Of a stretch of DNA of 64,000 bases, positions 25,827 to 35,036 are shown piece after piece; position 1 is the stretch's first letter; each line of letters begins with the position of its first letter. This DNA is from Pseudomonas putida (GTDB lineage Bacteria; Pseudomonadota; Gammaproteobacteria; Pseudomonadales; Pseudomonadaceae). The translations under genes were made by a program, and so were the position numbers. The notes under the pieces are model-generated. The model was not told the DNA's origin. It saw only the letters and a program-made list of their open reading frames with translations, and did not search any database. Location of the stretch: positions 1,906,501-1,970,500 of the forward strand of contig NZ_CP016634.1 in the NCBI RefSeq assembly GCF_002741075.1, given 5' to 3'.

Positions 25827-28151
25827 TTATTCGGCGACGGTGTGGATCAGGTTGTCGGGACGTGCCTTTTCCAGCTTGATGGCGACGAACTTCGACGTAG
25901 GTGTGTAGGTCCGGTCGCCGTAGCTTTCCAAAGGCACCAGCGGGTTGGTTTCCGGGTAGTACGCCGCGGCCTGGCCCTCGGGCAGGTCGTAGGGCACCAA
26001 CTGAAAGCCCGATACGCGCCGCTCACGACCGTCCTCCCAGAGCGACACCATGTCCACGCGCTCGCCAGGTTCGAAGCCCAGGCGGCGGATGTCCGCTTCG
26101 TTGACGAACACCACCTCGCGCAGACCGAACACGCCCCGGTAGCGGTCGTCCAGGCCGTACAGGGTGGTGTTGTACTGATCGTGCGAACGCAGGGTCTGCA
26201 GGATCAGGTCTGGCCGCTCGCCGCGCTCCAGAACGGTCTCGTTGACCAGTTGCGCCGGCAGCTCGCTGGGCGTGAACTGCGCCTTGCCGGTGGCGGTATT
26301 CCATTCGCGCTCGGCTGCGGCGTTGCCCAGATGGAAGCCACCCGGTTGCTGCAGACGGACATTGAAGTTCTCGAAGCCTGCAATGGTATCGGCGATCAGA
26401 TCACGGATACGGGCGTAGTCGCCGATCACCCATTCCCAATCGATGGGATGGTTGCCCAGGGTCGCCTTGGCCATGCCGGCAATGATCGCCGGCTCCGAGC
26501 GCAGGTGCGGCGAGCGGGGTTTGAGCTGGCCGTGGGAGAGATGCACCATGCTGAAGGTGTCCTCGACCGTGACGCCTTGCGGGCCTTCGGCTTGCAGGTC
26601 GATCTCGGTACGGCCCAGGCACGGCAGGATCAGCGCATCGCGACCGGTCACCAGGTGCGAGCGGTTGAGCTTGGTGGCGATGTGCACGGTCAGTTCACAC
26701 TTGCGCAGCGCGGCATGGGTGCGCGGGGTGTCGGGTGTGGCCTGGGCGAAGTTGCCGCCCAGTGCGATGAACACCTTGGCGCGCGCTTCTTCCATGGCCT
26801 TGATGGCGAGGACCGCGTTATGCCCGTGCTCGCGCGGCACTTCGAGCTGAAAGCGCCACTCGATCGCATCGAGCAGGCGTGCCGGTGGCTGCTCGTCGAT
26901 GCCCATGGTGCGGTCGCCCTGCACGTTGCTGTGGCCACGCACCGGTGACAGGCCCGCGCCTGGCTTGCCGACGTTGCCGCGCAGCAGTTGCAGGTTGATG
27001 ATCTCCTGCACGGTCGGCACCGAATGGCGATGCTGGGTCACGCCCATGGCCCAGCACATGATCACCCGCTCGGCCTTGCGGTACATCCGCGCGGCCAATT
27101 CGATCTCGGCCAGGCTCAGGCCGGACTGCTCGACGATATGTTCCCAGGACGTGGCATCCAAGGACGCCAAATAGGCCTCCACACCCGAGGTGTGCGCCTC
27201 GATGAAGGCATGGTCGAACACCGCCGGCTCGCCCTTGGCCTGGGCCTCGCGCTCCCACAGCAGCAGGAACTTGGCAATGCCGCGCATGGCCGCCATGTCA
27301 CCGCCCAAGGCCGGGCGGAAATACGCGGTGTTGGTCGGCTCCGAGCCGTTGCTGAGCATCTCGAACGGGTGCTGAGGGTGTTGGAAACGCTCAAGGCCCC
27401 GCTCCTTGAGCGGGTTGAAGCACACCACCTGGGCGCCACGCTTGACCGCCTCGCGCAGCGGTTCGAGCATGCGCGGGTGGTTGGTGCCAGGGTTCTGGCC
27501 GATGACGAAGATCGCGTCAGCTTCTTCCAGGTCGTGGAAGACCACGGTGCCCTTGCCCACGCCGAGGGATTCGCCCATGCCCACGCCACTGGCTTCGTGA
27601 CACATGTTCGAGCAGTCGGGGAAGTTGTTGGTGCCGAAGGCGCGCACGAACAGCTGGTACAGGAACGCCGCCTCATTGCTCGCCCGGCCGGAGGTATAGA
27701 ACTCGGCCTGGTTGGGCGACTCGAGTGCGTGCAGGTGCTGGGCGATCAACGCGAAGGCCTCGTCCCAGGAGGTTTCCACGTAGTGGTCGGTCGCCTCGTC
27801 GTAGCGCATGGGGTGGGTCAGGCGACCTTGGTACTCAAGCCAGTAGTCACTTTGCTCGGCCAGGGCGCTGACGCTGTACTGGGCGAAGAACGCAGGGTCC
27901 ACCGAACGCCCGGTGGCCTCCCAGTTGACGGCCTTGGCGCCGTTCTCGCAGAACTTGACCATGTCGCTTTCCGGCGACTCGCCCCAGGCGCAACCGGGGC
28001 AGTCAAAACCACTGTTCTGATTGGTCTTGAGCATCATGCGCAGGTTCTTGAAGGCGTTCTCGCTACCCAGCCAGGCCTTGGTCACGCTCTTGAGCGCGCC
28101 CCAACCCGCGGCCGGCCCATTGTAACTTCTAATATGTTCTTCTTCGCTCAT
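25827..28151 (-). CDS. FdhF/YdeP-type molybdopterin oxidoreductase (copy 1)
   Basis: A 774-residue cytoplasmic oxidoreductase of the FdhF/YdeP branch of the DMSO-reductase superfamily. The N-terminus has the cluster-like motif FDCPGCAW (Cys51, Cys54) and a third Cys in KFCENG (Cys68). The cofactor-binding core includes EFYTSGRASNEAAFLYQLFV, DCSNMCHEASGVGM, GQNPGTNHPRM and the C-terminal LRSHDQYNTTLYG. E. coli YdeP has been tied to acid resistance; the substrate of this branch is unknown. A related gene lies 3 kb away, beyond moaB, a LysR gene, moaC and moaD. An OxyR-like operator lies 150 bases before the start. Confidence 0.88.
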   Translation of the reverse strand: MSEEEHIRSYNGPAAGWGALKSVTKAWLGSENAFKNLRMMLKTNQNSGFDCPGCAWGESPESDMVKFCENGAKAVNWEATGRSVDPAFFAQYSVSALAEQSDYWLEYQGRLTHPMRYDEATDHYVETSWDEAFALIAQHLHALESPNQAEFYTSGRASNEAAFLYQLFVRAFGTNNFPDCSNMCHEASGVGMGESLGVGKGTVVFHDLEEADAIFVIGQNPGTNHPRMLEPLREAVKRGAQVVCFNPLKERGLERFQHPQHPFEMLSNGSEPTNTAYFRPALGGDMAAMRGIAKFLLLWEREAQAKGEPAVFDHAFIEAHTSGVEAYLASLDATSWEHIVEQSGLSLAEIELAARMYRKAERVIMCWAMGVTQHRHSVPTVQEIINLQLLRGNVGKPGAGLSPVRGHSNVQGDRTMGIDEQPPARLLDAIEWRFQLEVPREHGHNAVLAIKAMEEARAKVFIALGGNFAQATPDTPRTHAALRKCELTVHIATKLNRSHLVTGRDALILPCLGRTEIDLQAEGPQGVTVEDTFSMVHLSHGQLKPRSPHLRSEPAIIAGMAKATLGNHPIDWEWVIGDYARIRDLIADTIAGFENFNVRLQQPGGFHLGNAAAEREWNTATGKAQFTPSELPAQLVNETVLERGERPDLILQTLRSHDQYNTTLYGLDDRYRGVFGLREVVFVNEADIRRLGFEPGERVDMVSLWEDGRERRVSGFQLVPYDLPEGQAAAYYPETNPLVPLESYGDRTYTPTSKFVAIKLEKARPDNLIHTVAE

Positions 28152-28616
28152 CGGGGGACCCTTTGATTGATACTCGGCGGGAGATCAAATTGAAACGCCA
28201 ACTTCCAACACACGTACAGACGTTGAAGAACACGCTTCAAACTTTTACAGCGGCAGACTATTTTTGCCGCCACCCTCCGTCAAATCAAAAGTAATGACGA
28301 TGTGATCGGTATTATCTATCACACCGCCAAGCTCTTTATTTCAGCGCACTTCTCCGCCGTGATCGACCACACTTATCAAGTATTAACAAAAAACAATTGG
28401 ACAACATGAGCCCTTGTCTTTCGTTCAAGAATGACTCATTAATCCCGAGCGCATGCCATCTTGAAAGCACTGGTTGCTGTGTTGCTTGTCCAGGCCTATT
28501 CGCGGGTAGCGCTACGGTTAAGCCTGTACCCAACCTGTGACCCGCGAACACCGTCGCAGCCGGTGACATACACCTTATTGCCCGGTTGGTGGGCAAACCG
28601 TTCTACAGGCTCGAAC
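28152..28616. other. 465-base gap: promoter region of FdhF-type copy 1
   Basis: The stretch is AT-rich compared with its surroundings and holds no convincing gene; an 86-residue frame at 28336-28596 lacks recognisable features. It should contain the promoter of the FdhF-type gene downstream on the minus strand and the operator-like site at 28302-28322. Confidence 0.55.
28302..28322. promoter_or_regulatory. OxyR-like operator upstream of FdhF-type copy 1
   Basis: The site contains ATCG-N7-CTAT inside the wider palindrome TGTGAT-N11-ATCACA (28301-28323). It matches the site between moaB and the LysR gene in 16 of 21 positions. OxyR-type regulators recognise ATAG-N7-CTAT, so the local LysR protein is the likely binder. 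Confidence 0.5.
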
Positions 28617-29156
28617 TTACTGCCGCGACCCGCAGCGCTCGATGGCTTTGAGGTGCGGCACGAAATTGCACGGTCGATGCCGTGAATCCAGTTGCTCCAC
28701 CAAAATGCCCTCCCAGGCCGTGCGACAGGCGCCGGTCGAACCCGGCAGGCAACACACCAGCGTGCCATTGGCCAACCCGGCCAGTGCGCGGCTTTGCACC
28801 GTCGAGGTGCCGATATCCAGGATGGACAAGGCCCTGAACAGCTCGCCAAAGCCCTCGATGTGTTTGTCCAGCAAGCAGGCCACCGCCTCTGGCGTGCTGT
28901 CACGCCCGGTGAACCCAGTACCACCGGTGATCAGCACGACCTGTACTTCATCGTCGGCAATCCAGCCTGCGACCTGGGCACGAATCCGATAGAGATCGTC
29001 CTTGAGCAAGGCACGAGCCACCAGGCGATGCCCCATTTCCACGGCGCGAGAGGCCAACAACTCGCCTGACGTGTCTGTTTCGAAAGTCCGGGTATCGCTG
29101 ACCGTCAACACGGCGACGTTCAGGGGTATGAATTGCACAGCGGGTTTTGAACTCAT
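28617..29156 (-). CDS. moaB: Molybdopterin adenylyltransferase-type protein MoaB
   Basis: A 179-residue MoaB/Mog-fold protein of molybdenum cofactor synthesis. It contains [20 protein letters not shown] and the adenylylation-site motif [18 protein letters not shown], followed by [18 protein letters not shown]. It would activate molybdopterin for metal insertion. ATG at 29156 is preferred; a TTG two codons earlier is possible. It is divergent from the LysR gene, with a 295-base shared control region. Confidence 0.92.
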   Translation of the reverse strand: MSSKPAVQFIPLNVAVLTVSDTRTFETDTSGELLASRAVEMGHRLVARALLKDDLYRIRAQVAGWIADDEVQVVLITGGTGFTGRDSTPEAVACLLDKHIEGFGELFRALSILDIGTSTVQSRALAGLANGTLVCCLPGSTGACRTAWEGILVEQLDSRHRPCNFVPHLKAIERCGSRQ

Positions 29157-29224
29157 CTTCAACGCTCTACATAAACAGGGACGGTTATTCGCGAGAATCT
29201 AAAGCGCCCTGCCCTGTACGTCCA

Positions 29225-29263
29225 ATCGATAATACATACCCCGTTATCGATATCGCCTATCAC
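29225..29263. promoter_or_regulatory. Operators in the moaB-LysR intergenic region
   Basis: Two overlapping sites are seen: a perfect palindrome ATCGATAA-N11-TTATCGAT (29225-29251) and an OxyR-like ATCG-N7-CTAT (29246-29260) within the stretch 29243-29263 that matches the site before FdhF-type copy 1 in 16 of 21 positions. The location between divergent genes is typical for LysR autoregulation. Confidence 0.55.
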
Positions 29264-29451
29264 GATTGCTTGATCAGCGAAATCTATCAGGTGTTCGTAA
29301 ATTCCCATTGGACACTGTTGCTCTTTCACTTTACGTTTCGCCGCCACAGGGTTTCGACTCTCTCAATACACTTACTGCCGGCGTCAGCATGTAAACGATC
29401 GGTTCAATGCAGCACACCTCCGATACGACTCATGTGTTTGCAGGGCGAGCG

Positions 29452-30366
29452 ATGGATATCAAACAACTTAAGTTTCTGATTGCGTTGGACCAGACCCGGC
29501 ACTTTGGCCAGGCTGCCGCGTTGTGCCATATCACCCAACCGACCCTCTCGATGCGCCTGCGCAACCTGGAGGACGAGCTTGGCCTGATGCTGGTGACCCG
29601 TAGCCAGCGATTCGAAGGGTTCACCGAGGCGGGTGAACGGATCCTGGCCTGGACGCGCACACTGCTGGCCGCCTATGACGGCCTGCAGTCCGAAGCCGCC
29701 AATTGCCGCGGGCAGACCGTCGGCAGCTTGCGCATCGGCATGGTGCCGCTGTCGAGCTTCAACGCCATGCAGTTGCTCAAGCCACTGCTCACGCAGTACA
29801 CGGAACTCACCGTACAGCTGTCATCGCTCAGTTCCGAACAGGTGATCGACGGCCTGAGCCGTAACCAGATTGACCTGGGCATCTGCTACCTCGATCGGGT
29901 CAACAGCAGCTATTTCGAGATCATCGAGCTGGGCGCCACCCGCATGGGCCTGCTGTACGACACCCGGCACTTTCGCTTCGACGAGACCGAACTGCCTTGG
30001 GAAACGCTCGCCGAGCTGCCGCTGGGCCTGCTCTCCCAAGGCATGCACTACCGCCAGTCGCTGGACCTGAGCCTGCGCAGCCGCGGCCTGCATCCCACAC
30101 CGGTACTCGAAAGCGATTCGACCTACCAGTTGATCCAGGCCGTCTGCGCCGGGATGTGCTGCGCCATCATGCCGCTCGACGATGGGCTGGAAGAGCTCAG
30201 CGAACATATCAGCATCCTGCCCATCGCCAGCGCCAATATCCACGCACCGGTTGGCCTGCTGCTGCGCCGCAACGAACCACGTTCGGCACTGGCAGAAAAA
30301 TGCTTCGCCCAAGCCCGCGCCTTGCTCACGCCAGGCCCGCACCCGGTCGTGGGCCAGACCGCCTGA
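29452..30366 (+). CDS. LysR-type transcriptional regulator, OxyR-like
   Basis: A 304-residue LysR protein. The winged helix ([20 protein letters not shown], then [20 protein letters not shown]) is close in style to OxyR and CynR types. A periplasmic-binding-protein-like effector domain follows (about 90-300; [12 protein letters not shown], then LGICYLD). The pair of OxyR cysteines is not obvious: Cys in [17 protein letters not shown] are present but do not match clearly. The start at 29452 is chosen over the in-frame ATG at 29407, which adds unlike residues. It lies between moaB and moaC in a molybdenum island and likely controls both FdhF-type genes and the cofactor genes. Confidence 0.87.
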   Translation: MDIKQLKFLIALDQTRHFGQAAALCHITQPTLSMRLRNLEDELGLMLVTRSQRFEGFTEAGERILAWTRTLLAAYDGLQSEAANCRGQTVGSLRIGMVPLSSFNAMQLLKPLLTQYTELTVQLSSLSSEQVIDGLSRNQIDLGICYLDRVNSSYFEIIELGATRMGLLYDTRHFRFDETELPWETLAELPLGLLSQGMHYRQSLDLSLRSRGLHPTPVLESDSTYQLIQAVCAGMCCAIMPLDDGLEELSEHISILPIASANIHAPVGLLLRRNEPRSALAEKCFAQARALLTPGPHPVVGQTA

Positions 30367-30433
30367 GCACCCGACAGACAGCGCCCTTTTGAACCCGCAC
30401 TCAGCCGGCATGACGCCATGCCCTGGAGCCCCC

Positions 30434-30937
30434 ATGACCTCCTCCGTCGACTCGCCCTCCCCCTTGACCCACCTGGACATACGCGGCAACGCCCAGATGG
30501 TCGATGTCACCGACAAAGCCGAAACACACCGCCAGGCAACCGCCGAAGCCTGGGTGCGGATGAAGCCTGAAACCCTCAACCTGATCGTTACTGCCGGTCA
30601 TCCCAAGGGCGATGTCTTCGCGGTATCGCGCATTGCCGGCATCATGGCCGCCAAACGCACCCATGAGTTGATCCCGCTGTGCCACCCACTGCTGTTGACG
30701 GCAATCAACGTGGAGATGAAGGCGGTCACCCCGGACTCTGTGCGCATCATCGCCACCTGCAGCCTCAAGGGCGTGACCGGCGTTGAGATGGAAGCCCTCA
30801 CCGCAGCGAGCGTCGCGGCGCTCACCCTGTATGACATGTGCAAGGCCGTCGATCGCAGCATGCAGATCGACTGGGTGCGCCTGCTCAGAAAATCCGGCGG
30901 ACGCTCCGGCGCCTATCGCCTGGGGGAACTGCCGTGA
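30434..30937 (+). CDS. moaC: Cyclic pyranopterin monophosphate synthase MoaC
   Basis: A 167-residue MoaC. With MoaA it turns GTP into cyclic pyranopterin monophosphate, the first precursor of molybdenum cofactor. The family motifs are complete: [38 protein letters not shown] and [13 protein letters not shown] precedes the ATG. Its stop overlaps the GTG start of moaD (GTGA), so the two are coupled. moaA and moaE are not in this window. Confidence 0.95.
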   Translation: MTSSVDSPSPLTHLDIRGNAQMVDVTDKAETHRQATAEAWVRMKPETLNLIVTAGHPKGDVFAVSRIAGIMAAKRTHELIPLCHPLLLTAINVEMKAVTPDSVRIIATCSLKGVTGVEMEALTAASVAALTLYDMCKAVDRSMQIDWVRLLRKSGGRSGAYRLGELP

Positions 30938-31185
30938 TCCGACTTCAGTACTTCGCAAGCTTCAGGGAGCGACTGGGCCTGGACGCCGAATCGCTGCCCT
31001 GGACGCCCGCGCTCATCAGCCTGCGGGCAGTGCGGGACCTGCTGGCCGAGCGCGGTGAGCCCTGGGCGACCACGCTGAGCCATTCAGGCCTGATGTGCGC
31101 ACGCAACGAGGTGCTGTGCGACCTGGACGAACCGCTGCACGACGGCGACGATATCGCGTTCTTCCCACCAGTCACTGGGGGCTAG
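30934..31185 (+). CDS. moaD: Molybdopterin synthase sulfur carrier MoaD
   Basis: An 83-residue ubiquitin-fold protein that starts [15 protein letters not shown] and ends FFPPVTGG. The terminal Gly-Gly is the site that is thiocarboxylated to deliver sulfur to molybdopterin synthase. The GTG start at 30934 overlaps the moaC stop; a longer frame from 30838 would lie inside moaC and is rejected. Confidence 0.92.
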   Translation: MIRLQYFASFRERLGLDAESLPWTPALISLRAVRDLLAERGEPWATTLSHSGLMCARNEVLCDLDEPLHDGDDIAFFPPVTGG

Positions 31186-31243
31186 GCCCTGCCACCAGAG
31201 CCCGGCCATGCTCGTTTTGTTCAGGCCCTGAGAACGCGACGAC

Positions 31244-33517
31244 TCAGCTGAACTCCGAGCGCATCACCCGCACCGGCACGGATTTGTAGGACGGCGTACC
31301 GCTGTCCACATCGATGTAGTCCAGTGGCACCAACTGGTTCGCCTCCGGGTAGTACGCCCCCACCGAGCCAGGGGAGATCTTGTACTCGATGGCCGTGATC
31401 CGCTCATAGCGCATCTTCCTGCCATGGGAGACCGTCTCGATGTCCACCAGATCGCCATGGGCCAGACCGCGCGCCTTGAGGTCCATCGGGTTCATGAACA
31501 GGACATCGCGTCTACCGAACACACCGCGATAGCGGTCGTCCAGGGCATAGATGGTGGTGTTGTATTGATCGTGGCTGCGCAGGGTGATCAGGCGCAGCAC
31601 GTCATCTCCGTCCACCTCTTTGTCTTCATGCAGCCCAGGGAAGACGAAGAATTCAGCCTTGCCGGACGGCGTCATCCAGATACGTTCGGTCGCCGGTAAT
31701 GGCATACGGAACCCGCCGGGGACACGGATGCGCGCGTTGTAGTCGTCAAAACCTGGAATGGTCTTCTCGATCAGGTCACGGATCTTGTCGTAGTCAGCGG
31801 CAAGCTCCAGCCAGGGCACCGGGCTGCCCGGCAAGGTCGCATGGGCCATGCCAGCGACAATGGCCGGCTCCGAGCGCAGGAACTGCGACGCCGGGGTCAG
31901 CTTGCCGGCCGATGCATGGACCATCGACATGGAATCCTCGACGGTGATCGACTGACGCACGCCCGCTTGCTCATCCAGTTCGGTACGGCCCAGGCATGGG
32001 AACAGGAATGTTTCCTTGGCCACCAGCAGGTGAGTCCGGTTGAGCTTGGTGCCGATGTGTACGCCCAGCTCCAGCGTGCCCATCGCGGGGAAGCATTGAC
32101 CGGGGTCGGGCAATGCCACGGCGAAGTTGCCGCCCAGGCAGAGAAGCGCCTTGGCGGTGCCAGCAATCATCGCCTGCATGGCCTGTACGGCGTCGTGGCC
32201 ATGGTCGGTCGGCGGCTTGAAGCCCAGCACCTCTTCGATCTTCTGCAAGAAGCTGGCAGACGGTTTTTCGGTGATACCCACGGTCCGGTTGCCCTGGACG
32301 TTGGAGTGGCCACGCAGCGGGCAAATCCCCGCACCCGGCTTGCCAAGGTTGCCCCGCAACATCAACAAGTCGCAGATCAGCCGTACGTTGGACGTGCCTT
32401 CATTATGCTGGGTGATGCCCATGCCATAGGTGACGATGGTCGCATTGGACTTGGCATAGGCTCCGGCCACCTGCTCGATCTGGGCCTTGCTCAAGCCACT
32501 GGCATGCTCGATGTCTGGCCATGCGGTGGCCAGCAGATCGGCTTTCAGCGCGTCGAAACCATTGGTGTGTTCTGCGATGAACGCGTGGTCGAGTACCTGC
32601 CCAACGGACTCTTCGAGCTCCAGCAACGATTTCATCACGCCCTTGATCGCTGCCGCGTCGCCGCCCGCCTTCACCTGCAGGTAGGTAGAGGCGATACGCG
32701 TGGAGCCATACGTCGCCATCTCGACCATGTTCTGCGGGTCGGCGAAACGCTCCAGCGCCCGCTCGCGCAGTGGATTGAAGACCATGATCGGGACCTTGCG
32801 CCGCGATACCTCATGCAAGGTCCCCATCATGCGTGGATGGTTCGTTCCAGGGTTGTGGCCGATCGAGATCACCAACTCGCAGGACTCGAAATCGTCCAGC
32901 GACACCGACCCCTTGCCCATGCCAATGGAGCGTGGCAAGCCCACGCTGGTAGGCTCATGACACATGTTGGAGCAGTCAGGGAAATTGTTGGTGCCCAGGG
33001 ACCTGGCAAACAACTGGTAGAGATAGGCTGCCTCGTTGGAGGCCCTGCCGGAGGTGTAGAACTCGACCTGGTTGGGTTCCAGGTTGCGCAGGATCTCGCC
33101 GATCCTGGCAAATGCAGCCTCCCACTCGATCGGCTGGTAGGTATCGCTGGCTCGGTCGTAGACCATCGGGTGGGTCAGTCGCCCGAGGTCTTCGAGTTCG
33201 TAATCCGAGCGGTGGAGCAAGGTCGCCACCGGATGGCTGGCGAAAAACTCAGGCGTCACCCGCTTGTTGGTCGCCTCCCAAGTCACGGCCTTGGCGCCGT
33301 TTTCGCAGAACTGGAACGTCGAGCGGTGCTCTTTGTCCGGCCAGGCACACCCAGGGCAATCGAAGCCGTCGGGCTGGTTGGTGCGCATCAGCGTGACGGG
33401 CGCCTTCAAGGTGTCCATCTGCTCTCGCACCGCCGTCGCCGTTGCCTTCAGTGCACCCCAGCCTCCTGCCGGGCCATCATAGTTACGAACACCTGGAACC
33501 TTGCGTCGATTGGCCAT
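31244..33517 (-). CDS. FdhF/YdeP-type molybdopterin oxidoreductase (copy 2)
   Basis: A 757-residue paralogue of the FdhF-type enzyme at 25.8-28.2 kb. It shares YDGPAGGWGALK, FDCPGCAW, FCENGAKAVTWEAT, VEFYTSGRASNEAAYLYQLF, DCSNMCHEPTSVGL and TLRSHDQYNTTIYALDDRYR. The two differ throughout, so this is an old duplication rather than a recent one. It probably binds a molybdopterin guanine dinucleotide and one iron-sulfur cluster. The start at 33517 has GGAG upstream; five earlier codons are unlikely. It converges on moaD. Confidence 0.88.
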   Translation of the reverse strand: MANRRKVPGVRNYDGPAGGWGALKATATAVREQMDTLKAPVTLMRTNQPDGFDCPGCAWPDKEHRSTFQFCENGAKAVTWEATNKRVTPEFFASHPVATLLHRSDYELEDLGRLTHPMVYDRASDTYQPIEWEAAFARIGEILRNLEPNQVEFYTSGRASNEAAYLYQLFARSLGTNNFPDCSNMCHEPTSVGLPRSIGMGKGSVSLDDFESCELVISIGHNPGTNHPRMMGTLHEVSRRKVPIMVFNPLRERALERFADPQNMVEMATYGSTRIASTYLQVKAGGDAAAIKGVMKSLLELEESVGQVLDHAFIAEHTNGFDALKADLLATAWPDIEHASGLSKAQIEQVAGAYAKSNATIVTYGMGITQHNEGTSNVRLICDLLMLRGNLGKPGAGICPLRGHSNVQGNRTVGITEKPSASFLQKIEEVLGFKPPTDHGHDAVQAMQAMIAGTAKALLCLGGNFAVALPDPGQCFPAMGTLELGVHIGTKLNRTHLLVAKETFLFPCLGRTELDEQAGVRQSITVEDSMSMVHASAGKLTPASQFLRSEPAIVAGMAHATLPGSPVPWLELAADYDKIRDLIEKTIPGFDDYNARIRVPGGFRMPLPATERIWMTPSGKAEFFVFPGLHEDKEVDGDDVLRLITLRSHDQYNTTIYALDDRYRGVFGRRDVLFMNPMDLKARGLAHGDLVDIETVSHGRKMRYERITAIEYKISPGSVGAYYPEANQLVPLDYIDVDSGTPSYKSVPVRVMRSEFS

Positions 33518-33534
33518 GGTCGCTCCATACACGA

Positions 33535-33554
33535 TTCATGTTCATCGCCATGAA
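33535..33554. promoter_or_regulatory. Inverted repeat upstream of FdhF-type copy 2
   Basis: TTCATG-N8-CATGAA forms a perfect 6-base inverted repeat just before the gene start. No OxyR-like ATCG-N7-CTAT site was found here, so copy 2 may be regulated differently from copy 1. Function unproven. Confidence 0.3.
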
Positions 33555-33697
33555 CCGAGGGTTGCGTAATGGGCCGCTGCTGTAGCGGGCCGTGGGGAAC
33601 GTTGTGCTTCAGGGCTACGGCAAAGCGTAATTCGCCTTTGACGATTGCTCAATGCAGGTCCGGCCCACACCTGCTGTTGTGCCCAAGACAGCCCCCA

Positions 33698-34924
33698 TCA
33701 ACGCCTCGCCATCCTGCGCCGATACTGGCGAGCGCGCAGGGCATCGGCCAACTGCTGCACGACCAATGCCCATCCCGGCGCGACCGTGGGTCGGGACGCC
33801 TTGCCTCGGGCAAGCTTGTTCAACTGGTACTTGACCACCGCCATGTTGGCGAGCGAGGCGAGCGCTTTGTTCTTCCAGGTGATCGCCGGCAGTTGCGCAG
33901 CGTTGAGCTGTCCCGCCTGCCAGTCACAGGGCAACGCGGGATTGATCGCCAGCGCGGTGCCAATGCCGACCATTTCCACACCACTGTCGATCACCTGCTC
34001 GGCCACCGGCAACCGCCGGATACCACCGGTCACCATGACTGGCATGGTCGCCACTTCGCGAATCTCTCGGGCAAACGCTAAAAAATAGGCCTCCCGCGCC
34101 AAAGTGCGGCCATCCCGCGCCTGGCCTTGCATGGCGGGCGCTTCATAGCTGCCGCCAGAAAGCTCGACGAGATCGATGCCCAGTGGGTTGAGCAGCCCCA
34201 CGACCTCTTTGGCATCGTCAGCACTGAAGCCGCCCCGCTGGAAGTCAGCCGAATTGAGCTTTACCGCGACGGCAAAGGCTGGCGACACAGCCGCTCGCAC
34301 AGCCTTGACGATCTCCAGCAGCAGGCGCGCGCGGTTCTCCAGGGAGCCGCCCCAATGGTCGGTGCGCAGGTTGGTCAACGGCGAAAGGAACTGGCTGAGC
34401 AGATAGCCATGGGCTGCATGGATCTGCACGCCGGTAAAGCCCGCCTGCTCTGCCAACTGCGCGCTTCGGGCAAAACGCCGGATGACGTCCTCGATGACCT
34501 GCGTCGTCATGGCCTGTGGCGTCCTGAAATGCCGGGACATCGAGCCCAGCTCCAGAGACACCGCCGACGGCGCCCACGTCGCCTGGCCAAGATTGGCCGG
34601 CATCTGTCTGCCGGGGTGGTTGATCTGCAGCCAGAACTGCGCGCCCTGCGCACGCCCGACCTGAGCCCACTGCCGGAACCGCTCCAAGTGCAGGGCATCT
34701 TCCAGAACGATACCGCCCGGGCCGGTCATGGCGCGGGCGTCGACCATCACATTGCCGCTGATGAGCAACCCCGCGCCGCCCTGCGCCCACGCCTTATAAA
34801 GGCGCATCAATCGAGCAGATGGCGCATGGTCGGCGTCGGCCATGTTTTCTTCCATGGCCGCCTTGGCAATGCGGTTTACGAGGGTGGAACCGTTTGGCAG
34901 TACAAGGGGGGTGAAGGGGTTCAT
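33698..34924 (-). CDS. NADH:flavin oxidoreductase of the old yellow enzyme family
   Basis: A 408-residue flavin enzyme. It has LPNGSTLVNRIAKAAMEENM at the flavin-binding start, WLQINHPGRQ, VQIHAAHGYLLSQFLSP, LRTDHWGGSLENRARLLLEI and VMVTGGIR, all typical of the 2,4-dienoyl-CoA-reductase/OYE group. Such enzymes reduce activated double bonds of enones, maleimides or electrophile-type xenobiotics with NAD(P)H. It follows a MerR gene on the same strand, with a MerR-type 19-base-spaced promoter before it. It likely belongs to an electrophile or oxidant response. Confidence 0.9.
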   Translation of the reverse strand: MNPFTPLVLPNGSTLVNRIAKAAMEENMADADHAPSARLMRLYKAWAQGGAGLLISGNVMVDARAMTGPGGIVLEDALHLERFRQWAQVGRAQGAQFWLQINHPGRQMPANLGQATWAPSAVSLELGSMSRHFRTPQAMTTQVIEDVIRRFARSAQLAEQAGFTGVQIHAAHGYLLSQFLSPLTNLRTDHWGGSLENRARLLLEIVKAVRAAVSPAFAVAVKLNSADFQRGGFSADDAKEVVGLLNPLGIDLVELSGGSYEAPAMQGQARDGRTLAREAYFLAFAREIREVATMPVMVTGGIRRLPVAEQVIDSGVEMVGIGTALAINPALPCDWQAGQLNAAQLPAITWKNKALASLANMAVVKYQLNKLARGKASRPTVAPGWALVVQQLADALRARQYRRRMARR

Positions 34925-34952
34925 GGCGGCACCTCATTGAACGGTGCCAGCG

Positions 34953-34983
34953 ACGATATCCTTAAAGTCAACTTGAAGGTCAA
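34953..34983 (-). promoter_or_regulatory. MerR-type promoter/operator of the OYE gene
   Basis: On the minus strand TTGACC (34983-34978) and TATCGT (34958-34953) are separated by 19 bases, the over-long spacer used by MerR-type activators. The spacer region contains the imperfect inverted repeat CCTTCAAGTT/GACTTTAAGG. The element at 35490-35513 matches it in 19 of 24 positions. Confidence 0.65.
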
Positions 34984-35036
34984 CACCCGCTTCGCGATGT
35001 TCTGGCGACCTCCCGTTTGCGCGACCTACGTGGATG

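Noticed and set aside
26988..28166. A 392-residue open frame on the plus strand opposite FdhF-type copy 1
   Set aside because: Antisense to a recognised gene and lacks any domain or ribosome site.
28336..28596. An 86-residue minus-strand frame between FdhF-type copy 1 and moaB
   Set aside because: No domain, no good ribosome site, and it lies in an AT-rich promoter region.
29225..29251. ATCGATAA-N11-TTATCGAT considered as an FNR or CRP site
   Set aside because: Neither the FNR pattern TTGAT-N4-ATCAA nor the CRP pattern TGTGA-N6-TCACA fits; LysR-type control is more likely.
31841..33553. A 570-residue open frame on the plus strand opposite FdhF-type copy 2
   Set aside because: Antisense to a gene with full family motifs; no ribosome site or domain.
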